Below are positions 15,755 through 22,381 of a DNA stretch of 64,000 nt, one piece after another (within the stretch, counting starts at the first letter, position 1; the number at the start of each line of letters is the position of its first letter). Below the pieces are notes generated by a model, which worked only from the letters and a program-made list of their open reading frames with translations, did no database searches and had not been told where the DNA came from. Made by a program: the position numbers and the translations under genes. The DNA is from Streptomyces guryensis (lineage in GTDB: Bacteria; Actinomycetota; Actinomycetes; Streptomycetales; Streptomycetaceae), in assembly GCF_021261325.1 (NCBI RefSeq), contig NZ_JAJSBI010000012.1, positions 62,001-126,000 of the forward strand, in the 5' to 3' direction.

Positions 15755-15849
15755 TTAGAACGCCACTCAATGTGAGTCACGCTGTGAGGAACGTCAAGAG
15801 GCGTCCAGGCTTCCTATTGATCAATCCCATGCTTAGAGTGGCACTCTAA
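15755..15849. promoter_or_regulatory. Divergent control region with two TTAGA-N4-CACTC motifs
   Basis: TTAGA-N4-CACTC occurs at 15755-15768, 30-43 bases before the permease start, and again at 15833-15846, 19-32 bases before ureAB. The second copy is part of a perfect inverted repeat TTAGAGT/ACTCTAA (15833-15849). The first copy overlaps ACTCA/TGAGT (15765-15777). A perfect palindrome ATTGATCAAT sits at 15816-15825. These look like operators for one regulator acting on both directions, plausibly the TetR protein at the end of the operon. Confidence 0.55.
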
Positions 15850-15864
15850 AGTGAAGGGAATGAC

Positions 15865-16548
15865 ATGCGGCTGACTCCCACCGAACGCGACCGGCTGCTG
15901 CTCTTCGGAGCCGCCGAGCTGGCCCGTGCCCGCCGGGCCCGCGGGCTCCGGCTCAATGTGCCGGAGGCCACCGCGCTCATAGCGGACACCGTCTGCGAGG
16001 CCGCCCGCGACGGTGCCCGGCTCGCCGAGGCCATCGACCGCGCCCGGTCCGTCCTCGGTCCGGCCGATGTGCTGCCCGGCGTCGCGGACGTCGTCACCGA
16101 GGTGCATGTCGAGGCCGTCTTCGACGACGGTTCGCGGCTCGCGGTGGTCAGCGATCCGATCGGCGGGGGCGGACTGGGGGACCGCGCGCCGGGCGCGCTG
16201 CTGCCCGGGCCGGAGCATGCCGAGCCCGCGGCGGCCGTGCGGCTTGCGGTGACCAACACCGCCACCGTGCCCGTCTCCGTCACCTCCCACTTCCACTTCT
16301 TCGAGGCCAACCCGCGCCTGGACTTCGTGCGGCAGCAGGCCTATGGGATGCGGCTCGCCGTTCCGGCCGGGTCGTCGGTGCGGTTCGGGCCGGGGGAGAG
16401 CGTCGAGGTCGGGTTGGTGCCGATCGGGGGCGAGCGGGTCGCGATCGGGTTCGCGGGGCTCGTCGACGGGGCGCTGGACGCGCCGGGGGCGAAGGAAGAG
16501 GCCCTGCGCAGGGCCACCGCCTGCGGATATCTGGGAGCAGACCGATGA
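15865..16548 (+). CDS. ureAB: Urease-like gamma-beta fusion subunit
   Basis: 227 residues joining the two small urease subunits. Residues 1-100 are gamma-like (MRLTPTERDRLLLFGAAELA, RARGLRLNVPEATALIAD, GVADVVTEV). About 105-227 are beta-like (AAAVRLAVTNTATVPVSVTSHFHFFEANPRLDF, PAGSSVRFGPGES, GLVDG). Fusion also occurs in Helicobacter UreA. The stop overlaps the start of ureC as ATGA, so the two are translationally coupled. No ureD, E, F or G homologue lies within the window. The conserved SHFHFFE-x-N loop that packs against the active site is kept. AAGGGAATGAC precedes the ATG. Confidence 0.9.
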   Translation: MRLTPTERDRLLLFGAAELARARRARGLRLNVPEATALIADTVCEAARDGARLAEAIDRARSVLGPADVLPGVADVVTEVHVEAVFDDGSRLAVVSDPIGGGGLGDRAPGALLPGPEHAEPAAAVRLAVTNTATVPVSVTSHFHFFEANPRLDFVRQQAYGMRLAVPAGSSVRFGPGESVEVGLVPIGGERVAIGFAGLVDGALDAPGAKEEALRRATACGYLGADR

Positions 16549-18257
16549 GCAACGATTCCTACGCAAGCATCGAACCCGACGCGGGCATCGATCCTCGTGC
16601 GTACGCCGCGACCCACGGGCCCCGCGCCGGCGACCGCATCCGGCTCGGCGACTGCGGGCTGACCGTCCGCGTCGAGTCCGACTCCCAGCGGTACGGCGAC
16701 GAGTTCCTGGCCGGCTTCGGCAAGACCGCCCGCGACGGGCTGCACCTCAAGGCGGCAGCCGTCCGGGAGACCTGTGACGTCGTCATCAGCAATGTGGTGG
16801 TGATCGATGCCGTGCAGGGGATCCGGAAGGTGTCGATCGGCATCCGGGAGGGGCGGATCTGCTCGATCGGGCGGGCCGGGAACCCGGACACGCTCGACGG
16901 GGTCGACGTCGTCGTCGGGACCGGTACCTCGATCGTGTCCGGCGAGGGGCTGATCGCCACCGCCGGCGCCGTCGACACCCACGTTCATCTGCTGTCGCCG
17001 CGGATCATGGAGGCCTCGCTGGCGTCCGGCGTGACCACGATCATCGGGCAGGAGTTCGGGCCGGTGTGGGGCGTCGGCGTCAACTCGCCGTGGGCGCTGC
17101 GGCACGCGTTCGGCGCCTTCGACGCCTGGCCGGTCAACATCGGCTTCCTGGGGCGCGGTTCGTCCTCGCACTCCGCGCCCCTGGTGGAGGCGTTGGCCGA
17201 GGGCGGCGCGAGCGGCTTCAAGGTGCACGAGGACATGGGCGCCCACACGCGTGCCCTGGACACGGCGTTGCGTGTCGCCGAGGAGCACGACGTCCAAGTC
17301 GCCCTGCACAGCGATGGGTTGAACGAGTGCCTGTCGGTCGAGGACACCCTGCGGGTGCTGGAAGGCCGGACCATCCACGCCTTCCACATCGAGGGGTGCG
17401 GGGGCGGGCATGTGCCGAACGTCCTGAAGATGGCGGGCGTGCCGAACGTGATCGGCTCCTCCACCAACCCCACCCTGCCCTTCGGACGGGACGCCGTCGC
17501 CGAGCACTACGGCATGATCGTCTCCGTCCACGACCTGAAGACCGACCTGCCCGGCGACGCCGCCATGGCCCGCGACCGCATCCGCGCCGGGACCATGGGC
17601 GCCGAGGACGTGCTGCACGACCTGGGCGCCATCGGCATCACCTCGTCCGACGCGCAGGGCATGGGGCGGGCCGGCGAGACCGTCCGCCGTACCTTCGCCA
17701 TGGCCGGGAAGATGAAGGCCGAGTTCGGCGCCCCGGACGAGCACGACAACGAGCGCGTCCTGCGCTACATGGCCAAGCTGACCATCAACCCGGCCATCGC
17801 GCACGGGCTCTCGCACGAGGTGGGGTCCATCGAGGTCGGCAAGCTCGCGGACATCGTGCTGTGGCGGCCGGAGTACTTCGGAGCGAAGCCGCAGCTCGTC
17901 CTCAAGTCCGGCTTCCCGGCGTACGGCGTGGTCGGCGACCCCAACGCGGCGACGGACACCTGCGAACCGCTGGTCCTCGGGCCGCAGTTCGGGGCGCACG
18001 GCGCGACGCCCGCCGAGATCTCGGTGGCCTTCGTCGCCCAGGCCGCCCTCGACCAGGGCAACGACACCATGCCGACCCGGCGCAGAAGGGTCGCGGTGCG
18101 CGGCACCCGCGGCATCGGACCGGCCGACCTGCGGCTCAACTCCCGTACCGGAGCCGTGGATGTCGACCAGCGCACGGGTCTGGTCACCCTCGACGGGGAG
18201 CCGGTCCGCTCACAGCCGGCCGACTCCGTCTCCCTCAACCGCCTCTACTTTCTCTGA
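16545..18257 (+). CDS. ureC: Urease alpha-like amidohydrolase, noncanonical
   Basis: 570 residues. By comparison with Klebsiella urease, all metal and acid-base residues are present: H146 and H148 (DTHVH), the carbamylated lysine K226 and H228 (FKVHED), H255 (QVALHSD), H281 (AFHIEG), H329 (flap base), R345 and D369 (SSDAQGMGR). The mobile-flap cysteine is Val328, and the usual CHHL reads VHDL. Other near-site changes are HEDM for HEDW and CGGGHVPN for AGGGHAPD. It may be a urease with altered flap chemistry or metal, or an amidohydrolase for another ureido compound. Its neighbours are agmatine deiminase and a nucleobase-type permease. Confidence 0.88.
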   Translation: MSNDSYASIEPDAGIDPRAYAATHGPRAGDRIRLGDCGLTVRVESDSQRYGDEFLAGFGKTARDGLHLKAAAVRETCDVVISNVVVIDAVQGIRKVSIGIREGRICSIGRAGNPDTLDGVDVVVGTGTSIVSGEGLIATAGAVDTHVHLLSPRIMEASLASGVTTIIGQEFGPVWGVGVNSPWALRHAFGAFDAWPVNIGFLGRGSSSHSAPLVEALAEGGASGFKVHEDMGAHTRALDTALRVAEEHDVQVALHSDGLNECLSVEDTLRVLEGRTIHAFHIEGCGGGHVPNVLKMAGVPNVIGSSTNPTLPFGRDAVAEHYGMIVSVHDLKTDLPGDAAMARDRIRAGTMGAEDVLHDLGAIGITSSDAQGMGRAGETVRRTFAMAGKMKAEFGAPDEHDNERVLRYMAKLTINPAIAHGLSHEVGSIEVGKLADIVLWRPEYFGAKPQLVLKSGFPAYGVVGDPNAATDTCEPLVLGPQFGAHGATPAEISVAFVAQAALDQGNDTMPTRRRRVAVRGTRGIGPADLRLNSRTGAVDVDQRTGLVTLDGEPVRSQPADSVSLNRLYFL

Positions 18258-18286
18258 TTCCTCTGATTCCTCGGACAAGGATCTCC

Positions 18287-19324
18287 ATGTCTGCTGCCGC
18301 CGACGGCTTCCGCATGCCCGCCGAATGGACCCCGCACGAGCGCACCTGGATGGCCTGGCCAGGGCCGAACCCGACCTTCGAGGACCCGGACGACCTCGCC
18401 GCCTCCCGTGCCGCCTGGGCCTCGGTCGCCCGTGCGATCCGCCGCTTCGAGCCGGTGACGGTGGTGTGCGGACCGGGGCAGTCGGCGCAGGCGCGGGCGC
18501 TGCTGGGCCCGGACGTCGACACGGTCGAGCGTGAACTGGACGACGCGTGGATGCGGGACATCGGCCCCACCTTCCTCACCAACGGGAGTGAACTCGCCGC
18601 CGTCGACTGGACGTTCAACGGCTGGGGCGCGCAGGGCTGGGCCCGCTGGGAGCACGACGCGAAGATCGCCGCGTACGTCTCGGATCTCGCGGGCGCGAAG
18701 ACGTACGCCTCGAAGCTGGTCAACGAGGGCGGGGCGATCCATGTCGACGGCGAGGGGACGGTCCTGCTCACGGAGACCGTGCAGCTCGGCCCCGAGCGCA
18801 ACCCGGGCTGGACGAAGGACCAGGTCGAGGCGGAGATCCACGCCCGGCTCGGCACCCGCAAGGCCATCTGGCTGCCCCGCGGTCTCACCGGCGACTACCC
18901 TCCGCACGGCTTCGGGACCCTCGGCCATGTCGACATCGTCGCCGCGTTCGCGCGCCCCGGTGCCGTGGTCGCGCACTCCCAGCCGGACCCGGCGCACCCG
19001 GACCACGAGGTGACGAAGGAGGTCATCGGGCTGCTGAAGGCGCAGACGGACGCGCGGGGCCGCAGCCTGGAGGTCGTCGAGGTCCCGGCGCCCACCGTGC
19101 TGGAGGCCGACGGCCACTGGGCCGACTACTCCTACATCAACCACTACCTCTGCAACGGCGGTGTCGTGCTGTGCGGCTTCGACGACCCGCGCGACGAGAT
19201 CGCCGCCGGGATCTTCCGCCGGCTCTTCCCGCAGCGGACCGTGACGCTCGTCGACGCGAGGACGATCTTCGCGGGCGGGGGCGGCATCCACTGCATCACC
19301 CAGCAGCAGCCGAAGGTCCGGTGA
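18287..19324 (+). CDS. aguA: Agmatine deiminase
   Basis: Hydrolyses agmatine to N-carbamoylputrescine and ammonia. 345 residues from the ATG at 18287 (MSAAADGFRMPAEWTPHE); ACAAGGAT precedes it. Guanidino-modifying enzyme family: PAEWTPHERTWMAWP, DDAWMRDIGPTF, LVNEGGAIHVDGEGT, GFGTLGHVDIVAAF with the catalytic His, and the nucleophile Cys336 in GGGIHCITQQQP. A peptidylarginine deiminase-like activity on another guanidine cannot be excluded. It starts 29 bases after ureC with the same orientation. The usual next enzyme, N-carbamoylputrescine amidohydrolase (AguB), is not in the window, which makes the preceding urease-like pair a possible partner. Confidence 0.93.
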   Translation: MSAAADGFRMPAEWTPHERTWMAWPGPNPTFEDPDDLAASRAAWASVARAIRRFEPVTVVCGPGQSAQARALLGPDVDTVERELDDAWMRDIGPTFLTNGSELAAVDWTFNGWGAQGWARWEHDAKIAAYVSDLAGAKTYASKLVNEGGAIHVDGEGTVLLTETVQLGPERNPGWTKDQVEAEIHARLGTRKAIWLPRGLTGDYPPHGFGTLGHVDIVAAFARPGAVVAHSQPDPAHPDHEVTKEVIGLLKAQTDARGRSLEVVEVPAPTVLEADGHWADYSYINHYLCNGGVVLCGFDDPRDEIAAGIFRRLFPQRTVTLVDARTIFAGGGGIHCITQQQPKVR

Positions 19325-19351
19325 CGGCCCGCGCCGGGCGGCTCGGTCAGG

Positions 19352-19357
19352 TAGAAC
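19352..19357 (+). promoter_or_regulatory. Candidate -10 box for the zinc-ribbon/TetR pair
   Basis: TAGAAC ends exactly 6 bases before the GTG at 19364, with no ribosome site, so an internal leaderless transcript for the last two genes of the operon is possible. Confidence 0.3.
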
Positions 19358-19363
19358 ATACGG

Positions 19364-19675
19364 GTGAACGTCCTGGTCTGCGCGGCCTGCGGCCGCCGCC
19401 TCAGCGAGCCGCTGCGTCTGCCGCCCGAGCTGCCCGAACGCCCGGAGTCCGACGGGTCGGAGAACCCCGACGGCTCACGGCACATCCCGTCGACCCCGCC
19501 CACTCCGGGTCCGGACGGGGCACGAACCGGACCGGGCCGTCTGATGTCCGCGGGGCCGCGTGACAACGAGGTCTGCCCGGGGTGCGGGGCCGAGGTGGCG
19601 ACCCGGTTCGCCGAGCGCCACGGCCCGTACGGGACCCACTGCCTGCCCGAAGCCGTAAGCGTGGCCGCCGTATGA
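19364..19675 (+). CDS. Small zinc-ribbon-like protein, 103 aa
   Basis: Begins with GTG at 19364. Two cysteine pairs, CAACGRR near residue 6 and CPGCGAE near residue 71, frame a Pro/Glu-rich linker; another Cys lies near the end in GTHCLP. This is the layout of a zinc ribbon with a long, probably disordered insert. The stop overlaps the TetR start as ATGA, so the two proteins are made together. No family is recognised. It could be a metal-binding accessory of the urease-like enzyme or a partner of the regulator; neither is shown by the sequence. Confidence 0.6.
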   Translation: MNVLVCAACGRRLSEPLRLPPELPERPESDGSENPDGSRHIPSTPPTPGPDGARTGPGRLMSAGPRDNEVCPGCGAEVATRFAERHGPYGTHCLPEAVSVAAV

Positions 19676-20274
19676 GCACCCCCCGCCGCACCCCGGCCCC
19701 GCCCCGCGAGCAGGTCCTTGCCGCCGCCATGGACATGATCGCCGAGCGCGGCCTGGAGAAGCTCACCATGGCGGCGCTCGGCCGTGAGGTCGGCATGAGC
19801 AGCGGACACCTGCTCTACTACTTCCACTCCAAGGACGAGCTGCTGCTGCAGGCCCTGGAGTGGAGCGAGGGCCGGCTGGGCGCCGAGCGCGGACGGCTGC
19901 TGGCGCGCGGTGGCACGGCCCGCGAGCGGCTCGACGCATACGTCGACCTGTACGTTCCCGACGGCCACCGCGACCCGCACTGGACCCTCTGGCTGGAGGT
20001 CTGGAACCGCTCGCAGACCGCGGACGAGGCCGCCCGCGACCGGCAGGCCGCCATCGAGGGCGTCTGGCACCGGGATCTGGTGGCGCTGATCGCGGAGGGG
20101 GTGTCGCGGGGCGAGTTCCGCCGGGTCGACCCGGACCGTTTCGCGACCCGGCTGCGGGCGTTGCTGGACGGCTTCTCCATCCATGTGGCGATCGGGCTGC
20201 GGGGGACGGGCCGGGCGCAAGTTCTCGGCCACGTAAGGGAGTTCCTGGACGAGGGGCTTCTCGCGGACGTCTGA
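19672..20274 (+). CDS. TetR-family regulator
   Basis: 200 residues from the ATG at 19672. N-terminal helix-turn-helix: REQVLAAAMDMIAERGLEKL, TMAALGREVGMSSGHLLYYF, HSKDELLLQAL. The C-terminal half (TLWLEVWNRSQTADEA, VWHRDLVALIAEGVSRGEF, LRALLDGFSIHVAIGLRG) is of the BetI-like type. It is the last gene of the run that starts with ureAB and is translationally coupled to the zinc-ribbon gene. It is the natural candidate for binding the TTAGA-N4-CACTC sites in front of the operon and the permease. A CTGCCCG/CGGGCAG hairpin follows its stop. Confidence 0.9.
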   Translation: MSTPRRTPAPPREQVLAAAMDMIAERGLEKLTMAALGREVGMSSGHLLYYFHSKDELLLQALEWSEGRLGAERGRLLARGGTARERLDAYVDLYVPDGHRDPHWTLWLEVWNRSQTADEAARDRQAAIEGVWHRDLVALIAEGVSRGEFRRVDPDRFATRLRALLDGFSIHVAIGLRGTGRAQVLGHVREFLDEGLLADV

Positions 20275-20278
20275 GCGC

Positions 20279-20296
20279 CTGCCCGTCCCCGGGCAG
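20279..20296 (+). terminator. Hairpin after the TetR gene
   Basis: CTGCCCG and CGGGCAG form a perfect 7-bp stem with a 4-base loop directly after the TetR stop. There is no T-run. Confidence 0.5.
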
Positions 20297-20399
20297 CGGC
20301 GACGGCAACCGGGCCGCCGACATCTTCGTATGACACCTGCGGTGATCAGCAGAGTGCTCGCATCCTGAGACGGACGGTGATCGCGCGGGCGGGTTGTGC

Positions 20400-20405
20400 C
20401 AGACT
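20400..20405 (+). promoter_or_regulatory. Candidate -10 box of the cimA leader transcript
   Basis: CAGACT ends exactly 6 bases before the GTG at 20412 that opens the leader peptide. This is the same geometry as the leaderless leuB and accB starts. A clear -35 box is not seen. Confidence 0.35.
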
Positions 20406-20411
20406 GCCTCC

Positions 20412-20462
20412 GTGCTCTCGTTCGCCATGATTATTGGCAGCAGGCGCGCCGGTCCGCAGTGA
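20412..20462 (+). CDS. Probable cimA leader peptide with tandem isoleucine codons
   Basis: GTG at 20412 opens a 16-codon reading frame, MLSFAMIIGSRRAGPQ, ending in TGA at 20462. An internal ATG at 20427 would give 11 residues. It has two adjacent ATT codons for isoleucine; ATT is rare in this high-GC genome, where ATC is normal. The gene downstream makes the first committed precursor of isoleucine. GTCCGC at the end of the frame (20452-20457) can pair with GCGGAC (20486-20491), and a terminator follows at 20518. This is the layout of ribosome-mediated attenuation. It is not proven that the peptide is made. Confidence 0.5.
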   Translation: MLSFAMIIGSRRAGPQ

Positions 20463-20517
20463 CCGCCACGTACGACCAGGTACGGGCGGACACCGTCGTC
20501 CTCGACCCGCGCGCAGA

Positions 20518-20550
20518 CCTCTCGCACCCGCGAGGGGTTTTTCGCTTTTC
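20518..20550 (+). terminator. Attenuator-type intrinsic terminator before cimA
   Basis: CCTCTCGC (20518-20525) pairs with GCGAGGGG (20530-20537), including one G-T pair, across a 4-base loop and is followed at once by TTTTT and then CGCTTTT. T-runs are unusual in this sequence. It lies 56 bases after the leader peptide stop and 113 bases before the cimA ATG, so it would stop transcription before the gene. CCTCG (20499-20503) could compete for CGAGG (20531-20535). Confidence 0.7.
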
Positions 20551-20662
20551 TGGCCCACCTTCAGCCGGGAGTAAAGCGCGAGGGATCATTGAGGGCGGTG
20601 GAGCCGGTCATTCCGGTAACGACCGTGATCCGACGGGATCCAACAGCAGGAGCCTTGACACC

Positions 20663-22267
20663 ATGACCGCAACCAGCGAGCTCGACGATTCGTTCCACGT
20701 CTTCGACACCACGCTGCGCGACGGCGCGCAGCGCGAGGGCATCAACCTCACCGTCGCGGACAAGCTGGCCATCGCACGGCACCTGGACGACTTCGGCGTG
20801 GGCTTCATCGAGGGCGGCTGGCCCGGCGCCAACCCGCGGGACACCGAGTTCTTCGCCCGCGCCCGGCAGGAGATCGACTTCAGGCACGCCCAGCTCGTCG
20901 CCTTCGGCGCCACCCGCCGCGCCGGAGCCAAGGCGAGCGAGGACCCGCAGGTCAAGGCGCTCCTGGACTCGGGCGCCGAGGTGATCACCCTGGTCGCGAA
21001 GTCCCACGACCGGCATGTGGAGCTGGCGCTGCGGACGACGCTCGACGAGAACCTGGAAATGGTCCGCGACACGGTCTCGTACCTGCGCGAGCAGGGCCGC
21101 AGGGTGTTCGTCGACTGCGAGCACTTCTTCGACGGCTACCGCGCCAACCCGGAGTACGCGAAGGCCGTCGTACGGGCCGCGTCGGAGGCCGGCGCGTCCG
21201 TCGTCATCCTCTGCGACACCAACGGCGGCATGCTCCCCGCCCAGGTCCAGGCCGTCGTCTCGACGGTCCTCGCCGACACCGGGGCCCGGCTCGGCATCCA
21301 CACCCAGGACGACACCGGCTGCGCGGTCGCCAACACCCTCGCCGCCGTCGACGCGGGCGCCACCCACGTCCAGTGCACGGCGAACGGCTACGGCGAGCGC
21401 GTCGGCAACGCCAACCTCTTCCCGGTCGTCGCGGCCCTGGAACTCAAGTACGGCAAGCAGGTCCTGCCCGAGGGCGCGCTGCGCGAGATGACCCGGATCT
21501 CGCACGCCATCGCCGAGGTCGTCAACCTCACCCCCTCCACGCACCAGCCGTACGTCGGTGTCTCGGCCTTCGCCCACAAGGCCGGACTGCACGCCTCCGC
21601 GATCAAGGTCGACCCGGACCTGTACCAGCACATCGACCCCGAGCTGGTCGGCAACACCATGCGGATGCTCGTGTCCGACATGGCGGGCCGCGCCTCGATC
21701 GAGCTGAAGGGCAAGGAGCTCGGGGTCGACCTCGGCGGCGACCGTGAGCTGGTCGGCCGGGTCGTCGAGCGGGTCAAGGAGCGCGAGCTCAAGGGCTACA
21801 CCTACGAGGCCGCCGACGCCTCCTTCGAACTCCTCCTGCGTGGCGAGGTCGAGGGCAGGCCGCTGAAGTACTTCGAGGTCGAGTCCTGGCGTGCCATCGT
21901 CGAGGACCGCCCCGACGGCACCCACGCCAACGAGGCCACCGTCAAGCTCTACGCCAAGGGCGAGCGCATCGTCGCCACCGCGGAGGGCAACGGCCCGGTC
22001 AACGCCCTCGACCGCGCCCTGCGCGTGGCGCTCGAAAAGATCTACCCCCAGCTGGCCAAGCTCGACCTCGTCGACTACAAGGTCCGCATCCTGGAGGGCG
22101 TGCACGGCACGCAGTCCACGACCCGCGTCCTCATCTCGACGTCGGACGGCTCCGGCGAGTGGTCCACGGTCGGCGTCGCGGAGAACGTGATCGCCGCGTC
22201 GTGGCAGGCACTTGAGGACGCCTACACCTACGGACTGCTCCGGGCCGGGGTGGAGCCCGCGGAGTAA
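20663..22267 (+). CDS. cimA: (R)-citramalate synthase
   Basis: Condenses pyruvate and acetyl-CoA to citramalate, the entry to threonine-independent 2-oxobutyrate and isoleucine synthesis. 534 residues from the ATG at 20663; AGGAG lies 10 bases upstream. HMGL-like TIM barrel: FDTTLRDGAQREGINL, FIEGGWPGANPRD (the GGWPG form marks citramalate rather than isopropylmalate synthases), CDTNGG, GIHTQDDTGCAVANTLAAV, CTANGYGERVGNANL. The C-terminal regulatory domain starts near residue 400 (YTYEAADASFELLLRG) and ends in DYKVRILEG with STTRVLI. LeuC and LeuD in this window would process its product. Its leader carries a likely isoleucine attenuator. Confidence 0.93.
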   Translation: MTATSELDDSFHVFDTTLRDGAQREGINLTVADKLAIARHLDDFGVGFIEGGWPGANPRDTEFFARARQEIDFRHAQLVAFGATRRAGAKASEDPQVKALLDSGAEVITLVAKSHDRHVELALRTTLDENLEMVRDTVSYLREQGRRVFVDCEHFFDGYRANPEYAKAVVRAASEAGASVVILCDTNGGMLPAQVQAVVSTVLADTGARLGIHTQDDTGCAVANTLAAVDAGATHVQCTANGYGERVGNANLFPVVAALELKYGKQVLPEGALREMTRISHAIAEVVNLTPSTHQPYVGVSAFAHKAGLHASAIKVDPDLYQHIDPELVGNTMRMLVSDMAGRASIELKGKELGVDLGGDRELVGRVVERVKERELKGYTYEAADASFELLLRGEVEGRPLKYFEVESWRAIVEDRPDGTHANEATVKLYAKGERIVATAEGNGPVNALDRALRVALEKIYPQLAKLDLVDYKVRILEGVHGTQSTTRVLISTSDGSGEWSTVGVAENVIAASWQALEDAYTYGLLRAGVEPAE

Positions 22268-22381
22268 CTCCGTCGGACGTGCGGAGGCCTTCGTCCGGCG
22301 AGGGCTCCCGCTGTACTGTGTCGGCAACCGTGCGCCGGAACAGGCCAGTTGGGGGCTCTCGTGGGAACAGGGAGCAGAACC

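Noticed and set aside
20396..20662. In-frame extension of cimA upstream to 20396
   Set aside because: It would translate through the T-rich terminator and has no ribosome site, whereas the ATG at 20663 has AGGAG and the normal start of the family.
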